Source: JBQTII01 sp052388275 (GTDB lineage Bacteria; Actinomycetota; Actinomycetes; Sporichthyales; Sporichthyaceae). From it: 64,000 bases of DNA. Below, one piece after another: positions 7,298 through 15,324 of this stretch; position 1 is the first letter of the stretch, and each line of letters begins with the position of its first letter. Made by a program: the position numbers and the translations under genes. The stretch is taken from contig JBQTII010000036.1 in NCBI GenBank assembly GCA_052388275.1, positions 6,718 to 70,717 on the forward strand, read 5' to 3'. A model generated the notes under the pieces. That model was not told the DNA's origin, ran no database searches, and saw only the letters and a program-made list of their open reading frames with translations.

Positions 7298-8521
7298 TCA
7301 GCCGGTGATGTCGCGGCCGATGAGCTGGCGGGCGATGACCCAGTTCTGCAGTTCGTTGGCGCCCTCGAAGATCTCCAGCACCTTCGCGTCGCGGTACATG
7401 GTCTCCAGTCGGCAGGTGGCGCCGGTTTCGCCGACCTCGCGGGAAAAGCCGTAGCCGCCGTGGATCTGGATGGCGTCACGGACCATGTCGACGGCCAGCC
7501 GGGTCCCAAAGGCCTTGGCCATCGCGGCCTCGGGCTCACCCGTCGGGTCGCCGGCGTCCAGGCGCATTGCGGCCTTCTGGTAGAGCGTGCGGGCGCACTC
7601 GATCTCGGTGGCGCGCTGGGCCATCACGAACTGCCAGTGCTGCAATCTTCCCAGGGGTCCACCGAAGGCCTGCCGGGTGCGCATGTGCTCGATGGCGAGG
7701 TCCAGCGCGGCTTGGGCGACGCCGACCCCGGCGGCAGCGACGCCGATCCGGCCGCGAACCAGGCAGGAGAACGCGACCGCGAGCCCATGCCCGGGCTTGC
7801 CCAGGACGTGCGCGTCCGGGACGAAGACGTCGTCGAAGATGATGTCGGCGGTGATCTGGCCGCGGTGACCCATCTTCAGATCCGGGCGCCCGATCCGCAG
7901 GCCTGGGGAGTTCTTCAGGTCGATGAGCAGTTCAGTGGCCCGGTTGCCGTCGCGACACAAGATGGTCCCGTAGTCCGCGACGATGCTGTTGGTGATCCAG
8001 CGCTTGCGGCCGTTGACGATGAACCCGCCATCGGTCGCTACGGCGACGGTCTGCAAGACCTCGGGCCGCAGGTCGCTGCTGGCGTCAGGCTCTGAGGTGG
8101 CGAAGGACATCACGCACTTGCCGCTGATCATCCCCGGCACGATCCGGTCATAGATGTCCTCGCGTGCGAAGGACATGGCTTGCGGGACGAGGATGCACTG
8201 TCCGTCGTAGACGCCCGCCATCGAGGAGGAGTGGTAGGCGATCTCCTCGGTGACGGTGCAGGTCCCGAGCATCGGGTAGGTCAAGCCGCGCCCGTGCTTG
8301 GCGCCGAACGGCACCGCGAACAGCCCGGCGTCGGCCATGGCGCGGAAGGCCTCCCACGGGAAGCTGTCCACGGATTCCTCGCGGGTACCGATCTCGGCTG
8401 CGTAGGGCGCGACTGTCTTCTCCACTGCGAGGCGGGTCTCGGCGCGCAGTTCGACGGTCTCGGCCGGCAGCCAGAGGTCGTGCCACATCCGGTCCTGGGT
8501 GCGCGGTGGCGCGGTCGTCAT
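7298..8521 (-). CDS. Acyl-CoA dehydrogenase
   Basis: A 407-residue flavoprotein oxidising acyl-CoA to the 2-enoyl-CoA. FAD and substrate motifs are present: CVMSFATSEPDASSD in the middle domain, the MRTRQAFGGPLG helix, QIHGGYGFSRE, and FEGANELQ near the C terminus with the catalytic-type Glu in the FEG motif. ATG at 8521 is fixed by its ATGA overlap with the upstream TetR gene; the open frame continues upstream only inside that gene. The pair suggests a small autoregulated beta-oxidation operon. Chain-length preference cannot be judged. Confidence 0.85.
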   Translation of the reverse strand: MTTAPPRTQDRMWHDLWLPAETVELRAETRLAVEKTVAPYAAEIGTREESVDSFPWEAFRAMADAGLFAVPFGAKHGRGLTYPMLGTCTVTEEIAYHSSSMAGVYDGQCILVPQAMSFAREDIYDRIVPGMISGKCVMSFATSEPDASSDLRPEVLQTVAVATDGGFIVNGRKRWITNSIVADYGTILCRDGNRATELLIDLKNSPGLRIGRPDLKMGHRGQITADIIFDDVFVPDAHVLGKPGHGLAVAFSCLVRGRIGVAAAGVGVAQAALDLAIEHMRTRQAFGGPLGRLQHWQFVMAQRATEIECARTLYQKAAMRLDAGDPTGEPEAAMAKAFGTRLAVDMVRDAIQIHGGYGFSREVGETGATCRLETMYRDAKVLEIFEGANELQNWVIARQLIGRDITG

Positions 8522-9159
8522 CGCTCGTCCTCCACAGGTGTGACCTCGAGCAGGGTCTCGGCAAGGGCGATCCACATGCTCAGGTGTCGGTCCGCCTCGG
8601 GGTCGCGGGGGTCGAAGGTGTAGGTCATGGCGACCCCGCGCATGCTGGTGAACAGGATCTCGCGGACCAGGCCGAACTGAGGATGGGCGGCGAGTTCGGG
8701 CCCGTACATCACCGCGATGGAGGTACGCACGGCCGCGCCGAGGCGTTGCTCCTCGGGGCGCAGCGTCTCCCGCAGGTCGCCGCGGGTGCGTGCAGCGGTC
8801 CAAATCTCCACAGCGGCCCAGAAGTAGGGCTGGCGGAACTGTTCCCAGAGCAGCTCGGTCGCGCGGACGATTCGTTCGCGGCCATGCAGGGCACCGAGGA
8901 TCTCGGTGAACAGGCGCTCGGTCTCCTGCATGCGGGTCACTGCCAGGTGCTGCGCGGCGGCAATGAGCAGGGCGTCGCGGGAGGGGAAGTGGTGCAGCAG
9001 CCGGCCCCGGGAAACCCCGGCCCGGGCCTGGATCGCCAGCGTCGTGGTGGCGGCGTAGCCCTGTTCGGCCAGGCAGTGCACGGCCGCGTCGAGGATCAAC
9101 GCGCGGCTGTCGGCCGTGCGATCGACGCGCGTGCGCGGGGTGCCCGCGGGCTGGGTCAC
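8518..9159 (-). CDS. TetR family transcriptional regulator
   Basis: A 213-residue TetR regulator. The helix-turn-helix is at about residues 15-62 (ATTTLAIQARAGVSRGRLLHHF), followed by SRDALLIAAAQHLA. The GTG start at 9159 has a strong GAGGAGG Shine-Dalgarno. Its stop overlaps the start of the acyl-CoA dehydrogenase gene, so it probably controls that operon in response to an acyl-CoA or fatty acid. Repeated GTCAGCC words near 9198-9220 upstream could be part of its operator, but I could not define a clean palindrome. Confidence 0.82.
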   Translation of the reverse strand: MTQPAGTPRTRVDRTADSRALILDAAVHCLAEQGYAATTTLAIQARAGVSRGRLLHHFPSRDALLIAAAQHLAVTRMQETERLFTEILGALHGRERIVRATELLWEQFRQPYFWAAVEIWTAARTRGDLRETLRPEEQRLGAAVRTSIAVMYGPELAAHPQFGLVREILFTSMRGVAMTYTFDPRDPEADRHLSMWIALAETLLEVTPVEDER

Positions 9160-9423
9160 GTCCGGCCTCCTCGACGCGACCGGGCGGCCGCTTTCCCGTC
9201 AGCCTAACTAACGGTCAGCCGTGACTTCCCCGAGGCGGGGCCGCGCCGGACCCGAAGTACCCCTCGGGCGGCTCTGGGATATCCCGATCGGCAGGGCGAA
9301 CACCCCCGGCGGGCGATGTGATGGGATGCACATATAGCGGATGCTGCTCGGGCCGTCATTCGTGGTGAATGCCCACGCCCGAGTGCGCGGCCGATCAGAC
9401 TTCTCACCCAAGGAGCACAGCAC
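9160..9423. other. Divergent intergenic region
   Basis: Separates the minus-strand TetR/acyl-CoA dehydrogenase pair from the plus-strand SCP2 gene. It contains two GTCAGCC words near 9198-9220 and a CATATAGC element near 9330 that could serve as a -10 for the SCP2 gene, followed by AAGGAG just before the ATG at 9424. I see no gene in it. Confidence 0.4.
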
Positions 9424-9822
9424 ATGGCTTTCTTCGCCGACGCCAATGAGGTCGACAAGTACATCGGCGGGGTCTTCCGGGCTGCCGCCGAGCACCCGGA
9501 GTCCGGCCCGAAGTTCAAGGCCGCCAACCTCAACATGAAGGTCATCTACACCGACCCGGACGTCGAAATGAACATCTTGATGCGAGACCCGATGCAGGTC
9601 ATCCAGGGCCCGGTCGATGACGAGCCGGACGTCACGCTGATCATGCGTGCGGACACTGCGGACAAGTTCTGGCGCGGGGAGTACAACCTCGCCGTCGGCA
9701 TGGCCAAGGGTGAGGTCAAGGCCAAGGGCCCGGTCAACAAGATCCTCAAACTGGTCCCGCTGACCAAGCCGCTGTTCCCGATGTACCGCGAACTGATCGC
9801 GGAGAAGGACGCCCAGGCCTGA
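9424..9822 (+). CDS. SCP2 sterol-binding domain protein
   Basis: A 132-residue single-domain protein of the SCP2 sterol carrier fold. The pattern of beta strands (VIYTDPDVEMNILM, DVTLIMRADTADKFW) followed by a helix carrying a small AKGEVKAKGPVNKILKLVP block is typical. Such proteins bind lipids or acyl-CoAs in a hydrophobic tunnel and may deliver them to enzymes. AAGGAG is at 9410-9415 before the ATG. It is followed by a strong hairpin (9841-9873), so it is probably a monocistronic unit, but it lies next to the alcohol dehydrogenase-P450 cluster and may serve it. Confidence 0.8.
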   Translation: MAFFADANEVDKYIGGVFRAAAEHPESGPKFKAANLNMKVIYTDPDVEMNILMRDPMQVIQGPVDDEPDVTLIMRADTADKFWRGEYNLAVGMAKGEVKAKGPVNKILKLVPLTKPLFPMYRELIAEKDAQA

Positions 9823-9840
9823 GCTCCGACGCTCACCTCC

Positions 9841-9873
9841 CTGCCGGGTGCCCGCCTGCGCGGCACCCGGCAG
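9841..9873 (+). terminator. Terminator hairpin after the SCP2 gene
   Basis: Perfect 12-bp inverted arms CTGCCGGGTGCC and GGCACCCGGCAG around a 9-base loop, 18 bases after the SCP2 stop. No U-run follows, but this is the standard form in very GC-rich genomes. Confidence 0.65.
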
Positions 9874-9910
9874 TGCCCCTCCTGCGAGTGCGTGAAAGTG
9901 AGGCCCCATC

Positions 9911-10912
9911 ATGGCGACGATGAAGGCAGCCGTGCTGCGTGGCCCGCACGACCTGGTGGTCGACGAAGTCCCGGTGCCGACCGACCCCGATGTGGGCGAT
10001 GTGATCCTGCGGGTGGAGAAGACCGCGATCTGCGGAACCGACCTGCACCCTTATGAAGGACGTCTGGAGATCGAGGCCGACGTCCGCCCCGGCCACGAGT
10101 TCATCGGCACCGTGGTCGCGGTCGGCGAGGGCGTCGGGCTCTTCTCCGAGGGCGACCGCGGCGTAGCGTCCTGCGTGGTGAACTGTGGCTTCTGCCGGAT
10201 GTGCCGCAAACAGCAGCCCGGGCGCTGCGTCGGGATGCGGATGTACGGCATGGGCCTGACGTTCGGTGGGCTCGACGGCGGGCAATCGGAGTACGTCCTC
10301 GTCCCCTCCGCTGATCTGACCATGCGTCGCATCCCCGAGGGCACGAAGGGAACGGACGAGGACTTTCTCTTCGTCGGTGACATCATGACCACCGGCTACG
10401 AAGCGGTCCGGGCACACTCGGTGCCCGGCGACACCGTGGCGATCGTCGGGGCGGGACCGGTCGGCTTGTGCGCGGCGATGGCGGGCGTGGCTCTCGGCGC
10501 GGGCCAGGTGATCGTGATCGACCGGGTACCCGACCGGCTCAAGCAGGCCGAGTCCATCGGGGCGATCGCGGTCAACATCGAGGCGTCCAGTGCGCTTGAC
10601 GCCGTGATGGACCTGACCGAGTGGCTCGGTGCCGATCTCGTCGTCGACGCGGTGGGGCACCCGTCCGCGCTGGCCACCGCCTGCCATCTGCCGCGCTCGG
10701 GCGGCACGCTCGCGATCCCGGGGGTCTACGCGGAGGAGTCGCTCGAGCTTCCGTTCGGGCAGCTCTGGCTCAAGGGAATCAAGATTCAGGGCGGCGCGTC
10801 GTACTTCACGGTCGACATGGACGAGGTCCTGGCCCTGATCGCCGCCGGCCGGCTCACGCCCTCGCAGATCATTTCCCACCGCATGGCGCTGAGCGAGGCG
10901 ACCGAGGCCTAG
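9911..10912 (+). CDS. Zinc-dependent alcohol dehydrogenase, ended by an in-frame amber codon
   Basis: A 333-residue medium-chain dehydrogenase that would oxidise an alcohol with NAD(P). Catalytic zinc ligands are in AICGTDLH and RPGHEFIG. The structural zinc loop has four Cys in NCGFCRMCRKQQPGRC, and the Rossmann motif is IVGAGPVGLC. The frame ends at TAG (10910-10912), but the next 17 codons stay in frame and encode RMFEAREATKILLDPTR, which is exactly how this family ends (usual ...A-Y-R-M/L-F...). The TAG replaces the expected Tyr codon, so the protein is either truncated by about 18 residues, read through, or the base is a sequencing error. It precedes the P450 gene and may oxidise its hydroxylated product. 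Confidence 0.85.
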   Translation: MATMKAAVLRGPHDLVVDEVPVPTDPDVGDVILRVEKTAICGTDLHPYEGRLEIEADVRPGHEFIGTVVAVGEGVGLFSEGDRGVASCVVNCGFCRMCRKQQPGRCVGMRMYGMGLTFGGLDGGQSEYVLVPSADLTMRRIPEGTKGTDEDFLFVGDIMTTGYEAVRAHSVPGDTVAIVGAGPVGLCAAMAGVALGAGQVIVIDRVPDRLKQAESIGAIAVNIEASSALDAVMDLTEWLGADLVVDAVGHPSALATACHLPRSGGTLAIPGVYAEESLELPFGQLWLKGIKIQGGASYFTVDMDEVLALIAAGRLTPSQIISHRMALSEATEA

Positions 10913-10966
10913 CGCATGTTCGAGGCCCGTGAGGCCACCAAGATCCTGCTCGATCCCACCCGCTGA
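10913..10966 (+). other. Detached C-terminal tail of the alcohol dehydrogenase
   Basis: In-frame continuation beyond the TAG, encoding RMFEAREATKILLDPTR and then TGA at 10964-10966. It has no start or ribosome site of its own that makes sense, so it is the remnant (or readthrough extension) of the upstream gene rather than a separate gene. Confidence 0.75.
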
Positions 10967-11015
10967 TCGCTGCCCCGGGCGAGGGCTTGCTCGCGTCCCG
11001 GTTCAGGAGGCCACG

Positions 11016-12341
11016 ATGACCACGTCCGAACTGCCCGACGTCGACTGGGACGACGACCAGGAGAACTTCCTCCTGGCAACGCACGAGAACAAGCCGGACT
11101 ACGACCCGGTCGACGTCTCGTCCAAGGCGTTCTGGGGACAGCTGCTCGAAGACCAGGACCGCTCCTTCGCAATTCTGCGGCGCGAACGTCCGGTGTCGTG
11201 GCAGCGCCCGGTCGAGGACGCGGTCACCCCCGACCCGGACGACCCCGGCTTCTGGGCGCTGACCCGGCTGGCGGACATCCAGAAGGTGAGCCGCGACGCC
11301 GAGACCTTCATCTCCGGCCAGGGCGTGCTGTTCGACATGCTGCCCAAGATCTTCCTGGAGATGTCGCAGTCCTTCCTGGCGATGGACGACCCGGAGCACG
11401 CGAAGCTGCGCCGCCTGGTCTCGGCTGCTTACACCCCGAAACAGGTCCGGCGGATGGACGAGAAGATCCGGGCGATCGTCAGGCGGTGCGTAGACGACAT
11501 CGCAGGCAAGGGCTCGATCGACTTCCCGGTGGAGTTCTCCTCGCGGGTGCCGCTGATGACGCACTGCGAGATCTGGGGTGTGCCCGAGCACCTGCGGGCG
11601 GAGACCGGTGCCGCCGCGAGCGACGTCGTCGCCTGGTGTGACCCGATTGCACTTGGCGACCGGGACCCGCAGGAGGTCCAGACCGAGGCGTGCGTGCGGC
11701 TGCATGACATCGCCGCCGAGATGATTGAGGTCCGCCTGAAGGAACCTCGTGAAGACCTCATGCAGGCGCTGATGGACGCCGAGGTGGACGGGGAGAAGCT
11801 CGACGAAGCCCAGATCGGCGCGTTCTTCGTGCTGAACTCAGTGGCCGGGACCGACACCACACAGCACACCACCACCTTCGGCGTGATGGGGATGACCGAG
11901 TTCCCGGAGCAGAAGAGTTGGCTGATGGCCGACTTCGACAATCGCATCGACACGGCGATCGAGGAGTTCATCCGGTTCGGCACCCCGGTGATGACCTTCC
12001 GGCGCACCGCGGTCAAGGAGACCGAAATTGCCGGACAGCAGATCATGCCGGGAGACAAGGTCGTCTTCCTCTACGCCTCGGGCAACCGGGACGACACGGC
12101 GATCGAGAAGCCGTGGGAGCTCAACCTGGCCCGGGATCCCAACCCGCACTGCGGCTTCGGCGGCGGTGGGGTGCATTACTGCCTCGGGAACCAGCTTGCA
12201 AAGATGATGCTTCGGCACATCTTCAAGGAGCTGCTCTTCCGGATTCCGGAGTTCACCGTCAGCAACCCGCAGTTCATGGGGACCAACTTCATGCGGGCGG
12301 TGACCCACCTGGACTTCGCGTTCACGCCCGAACAACGCTAG
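11016..12341 (+). CDS. Cytochrome P450
   Basis: A 441-residue soluble haem monooxygenase. The I-helix oxygen-activation motif is AGTDTT, the ExxR is in EEFIRFGTP, and the haem loop FGGGGVHYCLGN gives Cys389 as the iron ligand. ATG at 11016 follows CAGGAGG (11004-11010). Directly downstream lie a 3Fe-4S ferredoxin and a ferredoxin reductase, forming a complete class I electron chain. The N-terminal block (NKPDYDPVDVSSKAFW) is shared with the P450 at 20946-22253, so the two are paralogues. Substrate is unknown. The island context suggests a hydrophobic alicyclic, terpenoid or steroid-like molecule. Confidence 0.92.
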   Translation: MTTSELPDVDWDDDQENFLLATHENKPDYDPVDVSSKAFWGQLLEDQDRSFAILRRERPVSWQRPVEDAVTPDPDDPGFWALTRLADIQKVSRDAETFISGQGVLFDMLPKIFLEMSQSFLAMDDPEHAKLRRLVSAAYTPKQVRRMDEKIRAIVRRCVDDIAGKGSIDFPVEFSSRVPLMTHCEIWGVPEHLRAETGAAASDVVAWCDPIALGDRDPQEVQTEACVRLHDIAAEMIEVRLKEPREDLMQALMDAEVDGEKLDEAQIGAFFVLNSVAGTDTTQHTTTFGVMGMTEFPEQKSWLMADFDNRIDTAIEEFIRFGTPVMTFRRTAVKETEIAGQQIMPGDKVVFLYASGNRDDTAIEKPWELNLARDPNPHCGFGGGGVHYCLGNQLAKMMLRHIFKELLFRIPEFTVSNPQFMGTNFMRAVTHLDFAFTPEQR

Positions 12342-12348
12342 GAGAATC

Positions 12349-12543
12349 ATGCGCATCGTCGTCGACTACGTGAAGTGCACCGGCCTGGGCATGTGCGAGG
12401 CCGAAGCGCCGGACCTGTTCGAGGTCCAGGACGACGGCAGCCTCAAGGTGCTCAACGACCACCCAGGCTCGCACGAGCTTGCCGCGGCCCAGGCCGCCGT
12501 CGACTCCTGCCCGACCGAGGCGCTCTCGCTCGTCGAGGACTGA
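12349..12543 (+). CDS. 3Fe-4S ferredoxin partner of the P450
   Basis: A 64-residue ferredoxin with the Cys pattern C10-x5-C16 and C54-P (CTGLGMC, SCPTEA). One Cys of a classical 4Fe-4S set is missing, which is typical of actinobacterial 3Fe-4S P450 ferredoxins. It starts 7 bases after the P450 stop with AGGAG in the gap and ends 3 bases before the reductase start. Its role is to pass single electrons from the reductase to the P450. Confidence 0.92.
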   Translation: MRIVVDYVKCTGLGMCEAEAPDLFEVQDDGSLKVLNDHPGSHELAAAQAAVDSCPTEALSLVED

Positions 12544-12546
12544 GCG

Positions 12547-13776
12547 GTGCCAGAACCACCACTGGTCATCGTCGGGGCCTCGCTGGCCGGGCTGCGTGCG
12601 GTGGAGTCCGCCCGTAAGTCCGGGTACAGCGGACCGATCACGCTGATCGGCAATGAGGTCCATCTGCCCTACGATCGCCCGCCGCTGTCCAAGGCGTTCC
12701 TGGACGTCGGGGCCGATCTCGACGGCGCGCCGGTGCGCCCGATCTTCCGCGACGAGGCGACCTTGCGCGACGAGCTCGGTGTGGACCTGCACTTGGGCCA
12801 CGCGGCCACCGGGCTCGACCCCGTCGCCCGCGAGGTGCACGTCGGCGATGACGCGGTGGCGTACAGCTCGCTGATCATCGCGACCGGTGGCGAGGCCCGG
12901 ATGATCCCCGGCGGGGAATCGCTGGCCGGCGTGCACGTCTTGCGCACCCTGGACGACGCGATCGCGATCCGCGCGGCCCTGGACGCCGGCGCACGCACGG
13001 TCGTGGTCGGCGCTGGATTCATCGGGTCCGAGGTCGCCTCCGCGGCACGCAAGCGCGGCCTGGAGGTCACCGTGCTGGAGGCGCTGCCGGTCCCGCTGGT
13101 GCGCTCGGTCGGCGAGGCCACCGGCCGGGTGGCCGCCGAATTGCACGCGCAGTTCGGCACCGACCTGCGCTGCGGGGTCGGCGTCGCCGGGCTGGCCGGC
13201 GGTGCGCACGTCGAAAAAGTGCTGCTCGACAACGCCGAGGTCGTCGAGGCCGACCTGGTCGTCGTCGGCATCGGGGTATGCCCGGCCACCGGCTGGCTTG
13301 CGGGCTCTGGCATCGCTTTGCATGAGCGCGACGGCGGCATCCTGTGCGACGCGACGCTCGCGACCTCGCTGCCGGCCGTCTACGCCGCCGGTGACGTCGC
13401 GCATTTCCCGAACCCGCTCTTCGACGGCGAACTCATGCGCCTGGAGCACTGGACCAATGCTGCCGAGCAGGGCGCGCTGTCCGCTCGCAACGCGCTCAAC
13501 CCCGCCGAGGCGGGTGAATCAGCCGCGGTCCCGTACTTCTGGTCGGACTGGTACGACTCCCGGATCCAGTTCGTCGGCATCCCGCGCGCGGATGAGATTC
13601 GCGTCGTGTCCGCGGAGCTGGGGGAGGAGAAGTTCCTCGCCCTCTACCGTCGCGGGGAGCGCCTGGGCGGCGTGCTGACCGTCAACCGGCAGAGCCAGAT
13701 CATGAAGTACAAGCGCCTGATCAACCAGCGCGCCACCTGGGACGACGCGCTCGCCTTCGCCGGGGCGACGGGCTAG
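12547..13776 (+). CDS. FAD-dependent ferredoxin reductase
   Basis: A 409-residue pyridine-nucleotide flavoprotein of the rubredoxin/putidaredoxin reductase type. An FAD-binding VIVGASLAGLRA is at residues 7-18, a second dinucleotide motif VVVGAGFIGSE binds NAD(P)H near 150-160, and the FAD-contact YAAGDVAHF lies near residue 280. The GTG start is 3 bases after the ferredoxin stop. It supplies electrons from NAD(P)H to the adjacent ferredoxin and P450. Confidence 0.9.
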   Translation: MPEPPLVIVGASLAGLRAVESARKSGYSGPITLIGNEVHLPYDRPPLSKAFLDVGADLDGAPVRPIFRDEATLRDELGVDLHLGHAATGLDPVAREVHVGDDAVAYSSLIIATGGEARMIPGGESLAGVHVLRTLDDAIAIRAALDAGARTVVVGAGFIGSEVASAARKRGLEVTVLEALPVPLVRSVGEATGRVAAELHAQFGTDLRCGVGVAGLAGGAHVEKVLLDNAEVVEADLVVVGIGVCPATGWLAGSGIALHERDGGILCDATLATSLPAVYAAGDVAHFPNPLFDGELMRLEHWTNAAEQGALSARNALNPAEAGESAAVPYFWSDWYDSRIQFVGIPRADEIRVVSAELGEEKFLALYRRGERLGGVLTVNRQSQIMKYKRLINQRATWDDALAFAGATG

Positions 13777-13793
13777 CGCCGCCGCTGAACCTG

Positions 13794-13882
<89 letters not shown>

Positions 13883-13903
13883 GGGGTGCTCCGGCGCGTT
13901 CCT

Positions 13904-14016
13904 CGCTCATGAATGAGCGGGGCGTGCGCTTCCATGCGCGGGCGACCGTTTCCGGAGGTCCGATCCGGTCGCCAGGTCATGAATGAGCGGGGCGTGCGCT
14001 TCCATACGCGGGCGAC
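13904..14016. repeat. Palindrome-containing 40-bp direct repeat, left side of the AbiEi-like gene
   Basis: Two copies of a 40-bp unit (13907-13946 and 13977-14016) differ at one base. Each holds CATGAATG (part of the palindrome CGCTCAT-GA-ATGAGCG at 13904-13919) and GGGGCGTGCGCTTCCAT. A hairpin with 8-bp arms GGCGACCG/CGGTCGCC (13941-13973) joins the copies. The same modules recur on the other side of the gene (15110-15207). Confidence 0.85.
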
Positions 14017-14033
14017 GACGCGGATTTGCGAAG

Positions 14034-14042
14034 TTATCCACA
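14034..14042 (+). promoter_or_regulatory. Isolated perfect DnaA-box-like sequence
   Basis: TTATCCACA lies 52 bases before the AbiEi/DUF559-like gene, in a small AT-rich patch right after the 40-bp repeats. There is only one copy, so it is not an origin. It could titrate DnaA or be a remnant associated with this mobile-looking gene. Confidence 0.4.
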
Positions 14043-14093
14043 GATTTCACCATTGTCGGGTGCGGCGCGGTCAAGATCGGCAGCATCTCCGCC

Positions 14094-15056
14094 ATGCGCG
14101 CATACATGGCCGATGGCGGCGGCCCATTCACCGTCCAGCAAGCGATCGAGTCGGGGCTGACCGCGGACGACATCAGGGCGGGAGTGCGCCGCAGGGAATT
14201 GGTGCGACTGCGGCGAGCGGTGCTTGTCACCGCCGGCGATCGTGCGGTCGCGGCCCGCTCCGCGGCGACGCTGCACGCGCAGGACGTCGCGGCGGTGATG
14301 CTCGCTCTGCGTCGTTCGCGGGTGGTTGCGGCGGGGGCCTCAGCTGCCCGTATCTACGACCTGGAGTTCATGCCTCCGGCGCCACCGGACGACATCGTCC
14401 TACTCTCTGACGACGCCACGGTCTCGGGTACCCATCGCGACGGGTACTACCTGCGTCGGGCTCCACTGCCGGCCGAACACCTCGCCCATCGTCACGGGGT
14501 GCCGATCACGACGGCGGCCAGGACCCTGCTCGACCTGACGTCCACGATGGACCTTGCGGCGGGTGTGGCGCTCGTGGAGTCGGCCTACCACCTCAAATGC
14601 GTCGGGCGCCCGGAGCTTCTCGCCATGCTGGAGCAGGCCGACGGGCGCCCCGGGGTCACGCGGGCCCGCGCGTCGTTCTACTTCGCTGCGCCGGGCGCGG
14701 AGTCGGTGTTAGAGTCGGTCTCAAGAGTGACGATGCATCAGATCGGTGTGCCTGCCCCGCTCACCCAGGTCACCCTGATCGAGGAACGTCCGCAGATCCG
14801 AGCCGACTTCTACTGGCCGCAGTACCGCCTTGTCGGCGAGGCGGACGGAATGACGAAGTACCTCGGCGGGGCGGGCGGCGCCCGCACTCTCGATGTGGTT
14901 CGGGCAGAGCGGCAACGGGAGCAGCGCCTTCGCGATGCAGGGTACGACATCGTGCGGTGGGACTGGTCGACGGCGCAAAGCCCCAGCCTGCTCGCCGCCC
15001 GGTTGAACGCGGCGTTCGATCGGGCGACCCAACGCCTTGCGGGGCAGTCCAGCTGA
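14094..15056 (+). CDS. AbiEi-like N-terminal domain plus DUF559-like nuclease-fold protein
   Basis: A 320-residue protein. The N terminus (FTVQQAIESGLTADDIRAGV, then RRELVRLRRAVLV) is the winged-helix seen in AbiEi-type antitoxin-domain proteins. The middle (GVPITTAARTLLDLTS) is also typical of this group. The C-terminal quarter (IRADFYWPQYRLVGEADG, then RDAGYDIVRWDW) resembles the DUF559/Vsr-like endonuclease fold, with acidic residues at the expected D...E positions. ATG at 14094 or 14106 are both possible. No toxin partner is adjacent. Flanking modular repeats on both sides suggest it was acquired as a unit. Function is unproven. Confidence 0.7.
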   Translation: MRAYMADGGGPFTVQQAIESGLTADDIRAGVRRRELVRLRRAVLVTAGDRAVAARSAATLHAQDVAAVMLALRRSRVVAAGASAARIYDLEFMPPAPPDDIVLLSDDATVSGTHRDGYYLRRAPLPAEHLAHRHGVPITTAARTLLDLTSTMDLAAGVALVESAYHLKCVGRPELLAMLEQADGRPGVTRARASFYFAAPGAESVLESVSRVTMHQIGVPAPLTQVTLIEERPQIRADFYWPQYRLVGEADGMTKYLGGAGGARTLDVVRAERQREQRLRDAGYDIVRWDWSTAQSPSLLAARLNAAFDRATQRLAGQSS

Positions 15057-15109
15057 TTGCGGAGCGTGCCCCCCGCCCCGCCCCGGCAATCGTTGGCGGC
15101 TCCCTCCCC

Positions 15110-15207
15110 CATGCGCGGGGCGTGCACTTCCATGCGCGGGGCGTGCACTTCCATGCGCCGGCGACCGGATCAGGGCTCCTAATCTGGTCGCCCGCTCATG
15201 AATGAGC
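15110..15207. repeat. Modular repeat cluster, right side of the AbiEi-like gene
   Basis: Two tandem 21-bp copies of CATGCGCGGGGCGTGCACTTC (15110-15130, 15131-15151). They are followed by a hairpin with 11-base arms GGCGACCGGAT/ATCTGGTCGCC (15160-15170, 15182-15192; 10 of 11 pair) and the palindrome GCTCAT-GA-ATGAGC (15194-15207). Each module has a counterpart on the left side at 13904-14016. Confidence 0.8.
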
Positions 15208-15214
15208 AGTCGGC

Positions 15215-15312
15215 TGGGGCGGATGGGGCGGATGGGGTGAATGGTCGAATGGGGCGGATGGGGTGGATGGGGTGACTGGGGTGGATGGGGCGGATGGGGC
15301 GGACGGGGTGGG
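15215..15312 (+). repeat. G-rich 9-bp tandem repeat
   Basis: Ten to eleven degenerate copies of TGGGGYGGA, one of them a base short, ending 13 bases before the thiolase stop. Runs of four G every nine bases on the plus strand give strong G-quadruplex potential. No protein-coding interpretation is convincing on either strand. Confidence 0.85.
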
Positions 15313-15324
15313 GTGCGCCCGAAG

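Noticed and set aside
10916..10966. Separate small gene starting at ATG 10916
   Set aside because: It is in frame with the alcohol dehydrogenase and encodes exactly its expected C terminus, with no ribosome site of its own.
14034..14042. Replication origin based on the DnaA-box match
   Set aside because: A single box, no dnaA, dnaN or AT-rich unwinding element nearby.
15110..15312. Possible CRISPR array
   Set aside because: Repeats are directly adjacent with no unique spacers of uniform length, and no cas gene is present.
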